Shown here: positions 37,559 to 50,500 of the stretch, piece after piece | How the letters are laid out: every line of letters starts with the position of its first letter | How positions within the stretch are numbered: position 1 is the first letter of the stretch | Assembly (NCBI RefSeq): GCF_008831285.2 | Contig: NC_045138.2 | Location: forward strand, 14,272,571 to 14,336,570 | Source: Nymphaea colorata | Lineage: Eukaryota; Streptophyta; Magnoliopsida; Nymphaeales; Nymphaeaceae | DNA: 64,000 nucleotides | Reading direction: 5' to 3' | Notes under the pieces: generated by a model | Databases searched by the model: none | The model's input: only the letters and a program-made list of their open reading frames with translations | What the model was told of the DNA's origin: nothing | Translations under genes and position numbers: made by a program

Positions 37559-38984
37559 CTTCTGATACAATGTCCGAATAAGTCCTTTCCTATTTAGAAA
37601 ATCAAAATTTTATCACTAAGTAATTTGATCTAAAATATGTTGCCCTGAAATAAACATGAAAGATCACATCTACATTGAACCAAAAAGCAGAAAATCGCTT
37701 ATGCTTTTTCTGTTACTTGGCACGGGATCTAACTAAAAGTCACTAATGCACTTTCTCTCTAACACAGCATCCCAGCATCCCGCAATTTTCAGTCCCACCG
37801 GACTCGAAGAACAAATTACAGTTCTTTAGTATGCCCTTATTTCAGCATCGCGAACTTCACAGCCACGACATCAAGCAAAATTTCCTGTGTAGCACGTCAT
37901 TATAAAACTTGCATCGAACGATCATCTTTCAGCTGCTTCCCATGAAGATCAACTTGAATGCAACGATAAACAACAAAGGTTTAGTCCAGTATCTTGCAAG
38001 CCTCATTTTCCTCCTTTCACGTGAATCTGACGTGGAGGAAATGATAGAACAGAGGTTAGCACAAGTTTCTGAATTGGTCCTCAGGAGAAATGAATGGAAC
38101 GTATTACAACATGTAATCTAACCAAATGGCCTACCCGAATAAAAGACGAACTTCAATGAAACTGAGGGCAATAAATGTTTGTTTGCTCTAGACAATAATA
38201 GCAATACACCAAAGAAAAAAGAACGACGACTCGCTAACAATATCCACTTCATAGATCCCCTCATGGCAACCTTCGGAAAAATCCCCTTCATCAGACACCC
38301 GGCTCACAATGAAATACTGCAACTTAGCACTAGAGGATCCAACATACGAAGAGAATACCAAAACCACTTAAGGCAAAAAGATTATATCAAACTGATTCAA
38401 CTGCACTGCCACCCAAAGCGTGGAGCCCAGGACTTCTTATAGGAGCAGGAAACAATGAAATTGATGTTTTGGTGTTACATTTACAGTACAAGGACGATCA
38501 GGGAATGGTTTAAATGCAAGCAATAAAATGTGCAAGTAAATAAGTTTTCCAGAAACATTAAATCCCCGGACCTAGGTACTAGTGTACATGTTCCTTCTAA
38601 ACAATAAACAAACAAGCAGAACAAATGTCAGTTGCTAGCTTATAACTCGGTGAGCTTCTCAGAATCCAGCTAGCTGCTAATCCGGCAGAACCAACTACTA
38701 TTTACTATTTTTCCGAGTAACCATTCAATAATAAATTCAAATAGGACATGCGTTACTCATATTTCAAGATGTTGAAAATTCAAAATTAAAGAGAAAAGAT
38801 AAGCCTGATAGTCATCAATTTTATACATTTTAAGCCTTTAAGTACAACAGAATACTTCAAATCTAGATGTCTGCACAGCAGGCAACTTGTTCCAAACTTT
38901 CTCACCATTGGGCATGCGCAGTTGGACAGCCTTTTTTTCAACATAAACTGGAAAAAGCTGACGTCATGATCTTGACCATAACGA
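36861..38984. other. Intergenic region downstream of CDC40
   Basis: A (GA)n tract of about 34 bases lies at 37521-37554. Short open frames (36872-37075, 37909-38121, 38179-38442 on plus) have no recognisable domains. The part next to 38985 is the 3' untranslated region of CDC40 by position. No additional gene is supported. Confidence 0.5.
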
Positions 38985-41059
38985 TCAATCCCTGAACAAC
39001 AGACAAAGCAAGAAGTTACTACTAACAAACAACAAAGCCACCAAGAAAATAAGTTACCAAGGTAGAAACATATTAGAAGATAACTGAAGAGATAAGCCGC
39101 TCCAGAAAAGAAACGGGGTAGGGGGCAGATGCTGAGGATGAGATCCAGTAAATAAATCATAAGGTACACAAAGAACAATGTCCAATCGAGTAAGACCATT
39201 ATCTACCTAAACCGCAAAAGCTTAGAGAAGAAAAAATTATAAGCTTTTGCAGTTTAGGTACACAATAATGACAATCGGGTGAAAATGATAATGTCATACC
39301 AGTACTTGATCATTCCATCCCAGCCGCATGTAGCAACTTTACTTTGCTCCAATGGATGCCATTCGCAACCGATACACACACCCTCATGACATTTGAGAGT
39401 TCGGAAGACCTTGCAACTCTTCCAGTCCCAAAACCAGCATTTGCCTTCCCCATCTCCAGACATCACAAACCTTCCATCGGGTGAGAAATTGACCTGACAG
39501 GCATACCCAGCAACAATATGCCCAGCGAACCTCTTCTTCTTGTTCAACTGAAACCGCTCTCTTGTGCTATATATCAGAATCTGATTGTCCAAGCTCTGAG
39601 CAGCAAGCCAGTTACCATTTGGATGAAGTGAGATGGATGGCATTGAATGCATGTGAGGCTCACTGATATACTTTATGACAACCGGGATTCCAAATTCCCA
39701 AACTCTCAGGGATTTATCATCACTGGAAGTAACAAATCTTCTGTTGTTATCGACAAAGGTAATGGTGTTAACAGCACCAAGGTGCTGATCATATTCTTGA
39801 GTGATCTCTCCAGAATTCATATCCCACTGAACAATCTTCTTATCGCTCATTCCAGCAAGAAGCACGTTCTGCTTGTCTTCATCAGGATTGAGCTTAACCA
39901 CATACGGAATTTTACCAGTAGAAAATGTGGAGATCACCTTTCCCGTCTCTGTATCCCACAACTTGATGTTCTTGTCATAACCAGCACTCAGAAACTTTGT
40001 ACCATCATTCGAGAAAGTGATATCTCGGACCGCCTTCGCATGGCCCATGTAAGTTCTCATGCATTTACCAGAGTTGAACACATCCCAAATCTTCACTTTT
40101 GTATCCATACCAGCTGAGAGAAGAAGATGCCCATGTTTCGGGAAGAATCTGATGGCTGCAACACCCTTGGTGTGCCCACTCCAAGTATGCACCCACCTCT
40201 TCGGAATGTAACAATGGTCGTTTGTAGCCTTGGCATCCTTAGGAGGAAGGATCCAGGACCTCCCCTGATAGTCCCGTTCTTCTTTCCCGTGAAAGGTGCT
40301 CTTTTCCGTGACTTCCGTGATACCACTCTTCTCCCTCTCAGCTGCTGCTTTCTTCTGAGCGTGCTCCTCGGCGTATTTCTTCTGCTCCTCCGTAAGTTCA
40401 GTCTGAACCTCATCTTTCTTCCCCGCCCAAGGGCTCTTCCGATTTTTCAAAAGCCATTCTTGAGTCTCTGGGTTGTCAACTTCAGGACCCAAATCTTCCT
40501 TCTCGCCCTCTTCCTCATTCTTCTGCAACTCCGTCTTCCTCCTCTTCTTCTGTTCATTCTTCGGGACGTTGTACACAGACAGGCCACTGTTCTTCTGAAG
40601 CGCATCTAAATCGCCAATATACTCGCTTCCCACATACCCCGACGGGTCCGCAGCATAGCCATACTTGTGAAACGTGTTATACTGCTCATCAAAGAGAAAG
40701 GGCTCGATCGACGCGTTCTCCACGAACCCCAATTTGTGGTTTCTCATCCCCTCAGCAACCCCATCTTTGGCATACGGGTGCGAGGGGCCATAGATGGGCG
40801 CCCAGAGTTGATCGAAGGTCGGGTTGAACGAAACCAGATGCTGAACGGGATCGATGGGTTTCTCAACATTACGGGAAAGGTTAGGATCGGCGACCCCTAG
40901 TGCGACCACAGCGTCGTCTACCTGGGGAGCGGAGCTCTTAGAGGGCAACTCCAACCTCATCGGCGAAGAATCCGGCGAAGAGGGCTGCGAACCGGAACCA
41001 GACGGCCGTTCCGGACTAGATTCTTCACTGTTCTCTTGGTAATTTTGTATCAGATCCAT
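38985..41059 (-). CDS. CDC40: Pre-mRNA-processing factor 17 (CDC40/PRP17), WD-repeat splicing factor
   Basis: Spliceosomal WD40 protein acting at the second catalytic step of splicing. The long exon 39300-41059 encodes 586 codons plus two bases (..KYW). It is followed by a 308-base intron (GTATGA donor, ttcag acceptor) and a 7-base final exon 38985-38991 that completes W-D-stop. Total 588 residues, close to the plant family size. The N-terminal part (1-285) has [25 protein letters not shown] and a Lys/Glu-rich segment. From about residue 290 seven WD repeats start at [15 protein letters not shown] and end at [18 protein letters not shown]. The start at 41059 was chosen over an upstream in-frame codon because the family begins MDLI/MDLL and a splice acceptor lies two bases before it. 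Introns in the leader are described separately. Confidence 0.96.
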
Positions 41060-41061
41060 GG

Positions 41062-41417
41062 CTGCCCAGAGAAAGCACAAAAGACGACCGACGACAAAAC
41101 GTATAATCAAAAGAGAAGTTGCCCAAAAGGGAATCCGAGCTCTTCCGTGAAACCACCAAGGGAAAACCAACCGAACATCACAACAGAAAAACTAAACGAA
41201 GAAATCAAACGGAATCGTCGTAATAATACAAACGTTCTCCATACAAGTAAAAAATGATTTCTTTTGAACAAGACGGTTGACGTACTTTTTTCGCCTGATG
41301 GAAGAAGAAGAAAGAGGTCGCTCAGGATGGTGATAAGAAGAAGAAGAAGAAAAATACAGTGGACAAAGAAGACGCTTCCAAGATAGAGAGAAAGAGAGAG
41401 AGAGAGAGGCGGCTCAC
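41062..41417 (-). promoter_or_regulatory. Leader intron of CDC40 with CT-rich donor side
   Basis: On the minus strand a donor GTGAGCC at 41411-41417 follows a short leader, and a CTGGGCAG acceptor at 41062 ends two bases before the CDC40 ATG. The donor is followed by (CT)n. This 5'-UTR intron is inferred from consensus. First-position leader introns in plants often raise expression. Confidence 0.65.
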
Positions 41418-42556
41418 CGTCATCCGGCGATGTATGACGAAGCGTATCGTTCGCAGACAAAAACCCTAAAGTTTCCCGGTTCGAATAATAATTTCCTTGT
41501 TCCCCCCTTGTTGTCTCTGAGCGCTGGAGAGGAGATGACTCGACTAGCTGATGCCCCGAGACTCAGAACGACTCGGACGGCGGGGTTTCTTCTTCCTCCG
41601 AAAAGCAAATGTAGCCAGAGCCCGCCTTATCCAACAAAAAGCTTCTCCAAACTCGGATCCTCAACCGAATCGCTTTCGTCCATTTCAATTGATCCTAAAA
41701 CTCGGAAACAAAGTATGAATAAATATAAATAAACGGTGTTGTTATAATTGCATAAATTATTCTTTCAAATTTTCGAACAGCCAAGACATATGAAATCCAA
41801 TTTTAATAGAATTCCAATTACAAATACTCGCTATATATATATATATATATACACGGATCGGATCGGCATCACCTCTGTTTTCGCCTGCATTCCGAGTCGA
41901 TTTTTTTTATCCAGCCCCTCATATGGTACCTGACTCAGCCCTAGGGATTAATTGCAAAATTTTCTGTGTAATTGTATTTGTAAATCAAATTTTAAACATC
42001 CCCCAAAAAACTTATATATGATGCAGAACCCATAAGTACATGGTCAACTAAAACTGGATGTTCATGTCTTTAAGCATTTAGAAGTAAATTGAACAGACCA
42101 AAAAGTTTTAGTTTTTATAATTTGTTCAACGACCCTGATTCATTGTAGAAGTAAATTAAAATATAGAGTTTGACACCAAAGCTGGAAAATCAAATTTACC
42201 AAGTTTATTTGGCAGTAGATGGCACTTGTTTATAAGGAGAAGATACTGTGATTTGGTTTGCCTTTCCAAATATCATGTTCAGTAAAATTGCTGAAATATG
42301 CTGACCAATTTCCAGATTTGGAATCAGTGTTATGTATAACTGATACTAAGCATCATTGATCTTCATTTCTACATTTATATTCATATTGCTCATGTAAATT
42401 AGATGTATATATATATCTGAACCAAGTACAAACCAAATACAAGAAGTGCTAAGCTACAGAATGCTATGGCTGTTTGTCACAAATTTATTCGCAGTAGCAG
42501 ACACGAAAGCTTCTTAGACAAAAGGCGCTGGTTGACAGAGGAAACTCCTGAACAGA
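41418..42556. other. CDC40 promoter side and TBL36 3' flank
   Basis: The region holds the presumed noncoding first exon and promoter of CDC40 (about 41418-41750 on minus) and an (AT)n tract at 41831-41850. The remaining AT-rich sequence shows no gene. The open frames 41430-41732 and 41420-41608 fall in leader/promoter DNA and have no recognisable domain. Confidence 0.5.
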
Positions 42557-44918
42557 TCAACCTAATAAATATGCGTACAACATTTCATTCCATATGTCAG
42601 GCACACCAGGCAGGCACCAATGGCTGCAATCCAGGCCATGGAGGTTAACGTGCTGTCTTTCTTCCTCACTCAGCACGTGAGTGTATAGCGAAGGATGCCC
42701 ATCTCGGCGCAGCGCCGACATCGTGGAGATCTCTTGGAGATGTACTGGAAACCTCATCGTCTTCATCACTTGTTGTTGCACTAGGAGTTCTACTGGCAAG
42801 CGATGCCGCGGCTGGAACTTCTGCAAGGGTTTCTGCTGGTGGTAGCATTTGCCTCCATCTCTCCTGCGGCTCAGAAACTCACAATGATCACGGTCACGGT
42901 AAAAATTGAGTCACTGGAAGCTGTAGTTTCTTCTTAGCATTACATGACCATACAATTTAATGACACGACAGTAAGGACTTCAATCTTACCCTCAGAGAGA
43001 GAGAGAGAGAGAGAGAGAGGAATACCCATTATGAAAAGGGGAGAAGCTTCTGAAAATGACTCGATTTCTTTCAGGGTTGAGGTTCAAGTCTACCCATCTA
43101 GCCCATGTGGAGAGACCCTTCTGGTATGCGACCATTGGGTTCAGGCTGGTGTAGGCTTTGTTCCCTTCCATCATAACGTCCCATCTGCAAAAGAGAGAGA
43201 TTACAGAGGGCTGGCCTACTCTTCTGGATAGACATGAATAGAAACAGTTCAAATTCCGAAAGAAAGTAGTTCTTGATGTCAAAATTTGTCTACATAATCA
43301 ATTCTTCTTCTATAGAAAGTAGGGATGTGTGCAGTTTGCACCCAAAACACAACGTCTAAAGAGTCCAACCTACTCTTATTTTCCCAATCATATTTAGATT
43401 CCGATTCAGTCATAAACCTGTCAAACATGAGATTTAATTAACATCAACCACCACATGTGAAAAGCATATTGTTCAAAAGAGAATGTGAGCACCCATCTCG
43501 AGTTCAGAGCTCCTTTTAATCCAAATTTCAGGAAAAATTTTGCCAATCACAATTATGCAGTTTTGATTCGTTTAAAAGAAAACTGTAAAAAACAGAGATT
43601 TGGGGTCACCATTTTGATGAAGCTCTCGACATGGCTTATATATAAAGAAGCACGGTTAGAGAGACCAAAATTTACTGTTCAATGTGTGAAAAGCAGTCTT
43701 TCCAGGCTTACGATTTCCATTTGCCGGTGTGTATCCACCAGTGAGCTGAGTCGAACACGAGAATGTCCACTCCCCTCCAGTATCGTGCATTTTCTTCAAT
43801 GGAATCTAAGTGCAGTATCCTCCTATTTCCTGGTCCAACCTTCAGCTCCACAAGAAAGGGAGCCCAGAAAAATTCAATCGATGCTTCAAAATCCTGCAAC
43901 CAATCGTTTTGTCAAAGAATATGACAAGAAGCTTATGGACTTGAAGAAAAACTCTCATACGCTTGATAGAAAATTTTCTTATGCCATACAGACAAAAATT
44001 TTCATATGCAGAAATTTTTCCCTGCAACGTTTTCCTTTCACATGAGATTATGCCAAATATGCAACAGAAATCGACTTCTATGACACGGAAACACTAAATA
44101 TGGTTCGGACTCATGGAAGAGAGAAGGGTGAAGACGTACCAAGGCATGAAAAGCCATAGAGGGGCCATGGAAGGTCAGGGTCTTTCTGCTCTTGGGTAGA
44201 ACTGCCTCAACCATGCAGACCAATGATTCCCATTGGCTTCTCATGATAGAGTCTCCAACGAACATGATCCTTTTCCTCCTCATCCTTCCAAGAAAATCCA
44301 ATGAATTGAACCTGAACCAAGAAAGCAAATGAGACGTATCATCCATGATTCACCATCAGTTCAGAATGCAATCGCCTGCAAAATTTATTCTGCATGAGCT
44401 ATACATGGGTTGCATGCTCAAACTCTGGTCCAAATGCATCTCATGTTAGTTTTGTCGCAGGCTTCCATCTCCCTCTCTCTCCCTCTAATAATGCAAGTGC
44501 AGAGCAACAAAACCATCTGCAGGAGTACAGCTAACACTGGACAAGTTACATACCTAGGGATAGAGCAGCTGCTTGGTTTCCACTTCCATCTTTGATAATC
44601 GGAATCTGGCCGCCCGTTTCGCCAACAATTCACTTTGGAGCTAAGGTAATTGCAACTTGGATAGTACAATGGGTATGAAGGATCATAGACCCATTTCCCA
44701 ATTGACAGGTCACACCTTTGTCTGTAGTTTTGGCTATTCATCACCACATTAGCGTCTCCTTCTTTTGCCGCCTCCTCCTCATCCAACCAAGAGCCTGCCA
44801 AGAGACTGTGGCTGAGTTGAAGACTTTCTCCATGAGAGCTTCTTAAAGCGATGAAGGAGAAGCAGAGCAATAAGAGAAGGAAGATAGAGGAGAAACATGG
44901 AGCGGGGATGTCACCCAT
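42557..44918 (-). CDS. TBL36: Trichome-birefringence-like protein, TBL36-type
   Basis: Golgi type-II membrane protein of the PMR5/TBL family, whose members O-acetylate cell-wall polysaccharides; the precise polymer acted on by TBL36 is not established to my knowledge. Five exons: 44554-44918, 44140-44311, 43712-43893, 43026-43184, 42557-42863, totalling 394 residues. An N-terminal hydrophobic anchor (about 8-27) is followed by the TBL domain CDLSIGKWVYDPSYPLY, then RNGRPDSDYQRWKWKP. The GDS motif is at 141-143 (IMFVGDSIMRSQWESLVC), the block DSAHWW follows, and the DxxH motif is in LDCSHWCLPGVPDIWNE at 371-374. Both catalytic motifs are intact. LHLDSIEENARYWRGVD matches TBL36 better than other TBLs I remember. 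(GA)n at 42993-43019 lies just inside an intron, next to the donor of exon 4. Confidence 0.93.
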
Positions 44919-46728
44919 TTTTGAATGCAGGTGTGGGGTAGCAACTCAGCCAATATAAGAGCTTAAGAGGTTGAGGGGCCTGGTAAAAGTAAGCCCTAGT
45001 TTTGCTATCTCATGGTTCCTTGATCACCTTTCCTTGCAGTGCCTTTCCAAAGTCCTCCTAGACTTACGGGCATTTTGATTTTGACAGATGCATCTCTGCC
45101 TAAACACGACAGGCCAAATTACTCTTGCCTTTTTACATTTAAGGCAGATCCATTTTTTTCTTAGAATTAACTATGACCAGCAGCTTATCATAATTTGTTT
45201 GTTGCAAAATAGCTATTGAATTGGAAAGTATACATTTACATCATATGATCTAACTTCTAAGTTCCTCTCTTGACTAAGAAGATTCTACCAGAGAAAACAG
45301 TATTCTGTATCTGCAAATTTACCCGCAGTCACCCAATTGAAACTGGCAAGCAAAGGGCGATGGTGGAAATGAATATGTTGTTTGATTATAAGGCGGGGAC
45401 ATAGAAAAAACCCAAAAACAAGTAATAAGAATTCAACCTAGTTGAAACGGTTGAAGAAGACCTCATATTCTGACCATACATCAAAAAGAGACATGGTAAT
45501 AATGAAGGGGAAAAAGATGATGACTTTCTTCCCTTTTCTTTCCAGGCCTAACTAATTGATAGGCGTGGACATCAATGGCAGTTACTTGGGCATTTTAATG
45601 GAGATTGCTGAATTTATGCAAGGAGTTATGGCTTGAGTCACGGGAACATGGGTCAGGTTGGTGCTTATGATGCTTGGCACTCAAAATTGTCTGGCTTTTC
45701 TCTTCACTGTGATTGCCACGGCCATCATATCTCTCTCCCCCTTTCTTGCAGGTAAACAGTAAGGCTAAATAAAGTTCAGTAGCGTGAAGATTCAGGCAGC
45801 ACGAACCAAGCACCATAATGGCCCTTGCATCATGAAACTGGAATGGAATAAATTTCTTGGTGACATCCGGTATGAATATGTTCCCACTGAATTGGAAGCA
45901 CTTGCTGTTTAGAAAAAATCAAGTGCTCTCGACAGGTGATCTTTTTTATCATAGTCATAACATTATCATTTTCACAGTTCAGACAGTGAGGTTTTTTTCA
46001 GCTACAATATATCGAGGAAAAATACGTAAATTTTAAAAAAATCTCAAAAATTAAGAAAAAATAAAATGAATGAGAAACTAACAAGACCATGCTTTTTATT
46101 CCAAAAGAGAAAAGGAATCTTAACTGTTACGCATCCTGTTTCTAGTGTGTTCTTAAGGCTAAGGAACCTATACTGTTTCCATTCGTAGATAACAAGACGG
46201 GTAGGATTGAATTACAATCAGGCTTGCCTTAGAAGTCTTGATTAAGCTTGGTCTAATCTCATTCTCGTTTATAAAACATATCTCAAACATAGATTTAAGA
46301 TCTTGAATATAAATTGGTAATTGACATGTAGTTAGATTCTATTTAGTTGGTAGTTGGATTACATTTGATGCAGTACATGCAGACTATACTTCTGAGTTCT
46401 GTCACAAGCTTTGCACCGGCTTCAGATGTTGGCCATTTGCAAGATTATGTGCAAACATCATGATTTATCATCACATTGTTATGCGCAAAGTAGAATGTCA
46501 CGTTCACGAGATGTGGTTTAAACAAGATGTTTGATAAGAACAATATTATGTTTTTATACTATAAATGATTATGAAACAACAACATGGTTTATCGTTAGAA
46601 AAAAAAAAAAACGCATATTTTTTGAAACTAGATTATATTGCTTTTGGTATTAAAAGCAACAACTTGATTCCTAAAATGAAGTTTTTGACAACTGGGTATG
46701 AGGCCATTGATAAGGCCCGACAAGAAGC
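44919..46728. other. TBL36 upstream region
   Basis: This head-to-head spacer is shared with the decarboxylase. A TATA-like sequence (CTTATATTGG on minus) lies near 44955, about 40 bases before the TBL36 ATG. The remaining 1.7 kb is AT-rich, with no gene seen on either strand. Confidence 0.5.
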
Positions 46729-47203
46729 CACGTGGATTGGATCGAGGTCAAGCACGTGAATTGAGTACAGATCCAACTCGGATCTACTTTCGTCATTTTC
46801 GTTGAAGAGGGAACTGCCATAACACGTGGTCCAAAGATCCGGGGCTCACTGATCCAACTAGGAAATAGATCCGTTTCCGTTCTGGACACATATTTCTAAT
46901 TTCCAAATTTACAACGAAATTTGTTTATTTTGCTTTCTGTATTGTTAAAATCAAAGGTGTTTCATTATGTAAAATCAAAGGTGTTTCGTTATGTTATGCT
47001 TTAAAATCAAATTATCGTCATTTTCACGTGATAAACTGATGAAGGCTTGGTGCCTTAGGCCGATATTTTGCAACTAATTGTGAAATTTAAATTAAAGCGA
47101 TTTGAAAGAGATGGATCTGGATTTGGATCGAGGTGGACTCTGCCAGTGGACTACCAAGTGAGTTGGACGGCATTGCTGCTTTCGAGCATTAACAGACCAC
47201 GTG
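46729..47203. promoter_or_regulatory. Cluster of four CACGTG (G-box) elements upstream of the decarboxylase
   Basis: CACGTG palindromes occur at 46729-46734, 46753-46758, 46823-46828 and 47198-47203, 365-840 bases before the decarboxylase ATG. Three carry a CACGTGG flank on one strand, the core bound by bZIP and bHLH factors in light and ABA responses. Occupancy and effect are inference. Confidence 0.6.
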
Positions 47204-47567
47204 GAGTCGGCAATTGTGCAGATCCAAGTCCAAATCCAAACTTAATTCCGGTGGGCCACGAGATTTGGACCCGACTCCACGAACAGAACAACCGAATCGG
47301 ACCTTTTTAAAATGCCTTTTCCGCCAACATCGCCCAAGAACGAAACGCACGGTAAAAGAGCGAAATCTCTCTCTCTTTCTCTCTCTCTATCTTTCTGTGT
47401 GCCAGTGGGGGGAGGACTAGTTCCGATCTGTCTTCCATTTTTTCGGCATTTCCTGGTTTGTCCTGGAATCCGAGAAAAACAAAGGAAGAACGAGATAAAG
47501 GAAGGGAGGATTTCTGGTTTCGGGATTTTGGATTTGTTTTTCTGGTGGTTTTTGTTGGGCAGGAAAG

Positions 47568-50500
47568 ATGGGAGTGGGAACGGAGAGCTGGGTGGTGATG
47601 GCGACGGCGAGATCTCCGACCAACATAGCGGTGATAAAGTACTGGGGTAAGAGGGACGAGTCGCTCATCCTGCCAATTAACGACAGCATCAGCGTAACGC
47701 TCGACCCTGACCATCTCTGCACCACCACCACTGTTGCCGCCAGCCCCGCGTTCGACTCAGATCGCATGTGGCTCAACGGCAAGGTTCCTACTTTCCTTAC
47801 TTTGGTTTTCCGCCTTATTTTTATTCGTCGCCGTTGTCATCAGTATCTTTCTTTCTTTCTCGTGATTTGGCTTTTTATGACGTTTTCATTCGAGCAGATC
47901 GTTGTAGTACTTTATGATCCAGTGGTTACTCTTTCTCTGTCTTTCTGTTTTTTGATTTTTTTTTTTTTTGAAAATGTTTTGTGACGTGGCTGTTTTGGCT
48001 CATCGTTTACGAATGTAGCAGCCATTCTTTTTTCGAGTCTCGAAGGAATCTTTCCTTTTTTGGTTACGAAAGTGATAGGTACTTTGTGTTCCGTTGTTTT
48101 AAATGATGTTTCGAAGCTGGAGTTTAAATACTTATCTGTTCTAAGAGAATTTGGTTAGTCAAAACCTTTCAGTTTTAATCTCATAGAGTTCTAGACATTT
48201 TGTTTTGTTATACTTTTTATTTTCAGTAACGATCATTATTGTATACCTTGTTTAAAATGGTATTACGATGGTTTTTGTGATCTTAATGACTATCATAATT
48301 TTCTTATGGAATATTGTTGTAATTGAGTATGTCCATAAGTTTGATCAATAACTTTCGTTCTTTTCTTGTCCTATGGTTTTGTTTCGTACATTTTTTTCCC
48401 GATAACAGAGAATCCACTCACCCAACAGTGTAAATTTGTAAATTTCGAGATAGAGGCTCCTTGAACCCCGTAACCTTTACCTCGGACAATCATACTCGGT
48501 TCTGTGAGCAGGGCTGACTTCCTGTTTCATTAGCGAACAAAAATCCCATTTTCCCAAAAGAATGCCATGTTTCTCTCGTAAAGTTTTTCTTTTACTGGTT
48601 TGTTAACCATGTGGATTGAAGCACTTGCTCTCTCATTTTGTTTTTTGTCTTTTGTTTCTTCTTTCTTGGGTAGAGCAGGAGATCTCTCTTTCTGGAGGAA
48701 GATTCCAAGCCTGTCTCAGGGAAATTCGCAAACGTGCACATGACGTCACAGATGAGAAGAAGGGACTTCGTATTAGTAAAGAAGATTGGCAGAATATCCA
48801 TGTCCACATCGCTTCTTATAACAATTTCCCTACTGCGGCCGGATTAGCTTCCTCAGCTGCGGGCTTTGCATGCTTAGGTAAAAAGGGGACCATAGTCTGA
48901 CTCTTCACTTTGTAAATTATTTTGTTAAAGGTTTGATGCTTGACCTGTGCTTGAGTAGTTTGAATTCTACCTATCGCTTACACTATCAGCATCAATCTCC
49001 ACATATTTTTACTTCTGCAGTCAAACACAACTGCCTGTCGCTTGATACTTTGAGTTATTATCAATTACTTAGTTAGTGTTGGATGATTTAGTGTTCCTTT
49101 ATAAGTAGTTTGGCTTGATCCTAGTTAATATGACATTGCACAGACACACACAAATACATGGACATGCATTAAGACAGGTATGCGTCAACCTCTGTTTCGG
49201 TAGTTTGAATTTTACCATTTCTGACATCATCATTCTTCTGCATGTATTTACACTCTTGCAGACAAGTACATGACTGACGTTTTAATTTCTGAACCAGTTC
49301 GCCAGGCTGGATGCTTTAGTTTTTCTCTTCTGTTATTTGTATTGAAACCCATTTATATAATATGACAAACAAATAGACAAACATGCATGGATCAGATCAA
49401 AATTTTGGTACTAGAATGTGCCAGCCTTTCCTCTATGCTATGTCTTCTGGATATGTTGACCAGATTTATCACACAAATCTGAATAAACATTGAAAGAAAT
49501 TATAGACTAGGACATCAAAAAAGAGCTTGACCTTTTTCCTGTTAATTGCAATTTATGTTTGTATTCATGTATTGTGATACTTTCACCATCTAATTCTATA
49601 AAATTGTATAAATAAGATTCCTTTTTTGGTAACAATAATTTGCACATGTCTAACCTGGTCTTGTTGATCTGTAGTTTTTTCTCTTGCAAAGCTAATGAAT
49701 GTCTCTGAAGAATATGGGGCGCTCTCTGCAATTGCAAGGTTTGTCATGATAGATATGTGCATCCCATGACAACATAAACATGCAGATGTACAGCATTGGA
49801 GTGTGCAATTTGCCACTTCCTTGTAACATCACTGGATAGCATGCATAGACAATTTCGGTTGAACATATCATTCAGTTGTGCCGTTGTAAGCTATGTTTCC
49901 CCCCTTGTAACTTCACATGTGGATTGGTTTGCCTTACAGGCAAGGTTCTGGAAGTGCTTGTCGAAGTCTCTATGGTGGATTTGTCAAGTGGGTGATGGGC
50001 AATGTAAGTTTTATGGTTCAAGTCCGCTATATATTCAGTCTTGGTTGTTATAAGTCAATCTTTTAACATTATATTTTTTTTCTTCAAGGATTCATCAGGA
50101 AGTGATAGCATTGCTGTACAGCTGGTCAATGAAGCTCATTGGAGTGACCTTGTTATTCTTATTGCAGTGGTAGATTTCCGCTTGCACCTTAGACCAAACA
50201 TAGATGAGAAGACTGTGATTTCTGTTTTCTGTTTTAGTTTTACATTTATGTCTCATCTATAAGCTTTGCACTTAGTTGGTTTTGCTTTGTTTTTCTTACT
50301 GTTCTGTTGCTACCCATTTTATTCTAAATCTAGAAAAGAGGAAAGATGATTTTGGAGAAAAGGAAAGGGGAAGTGGGATATGTTCTGTTCTCGAAGTGTA
50401 GAGGTCTGTATTAGGATTTAGTTCAAATGAAAAGATGTGTAAAGACCATAGCTAGTAGAGCAGTTTACTAATGCAGTAAAACCTGGGCTGACATGAGCAT

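Noticed and set aside
38786-39199. 137-residue hydrophobic minus-strand ORF with membrane-like segments
   Set aside because: It lies across the last intron, terminal exon and 3' flank of CDC40 on the same strand, in another frame; hydrophobicity comes from T-rich intron sequence.
41071-41170. Upstream in-frame start for CDC40
   Set aside because: The added residues are hydrophobic, absent from the family, and fall inside a probable leader intron.
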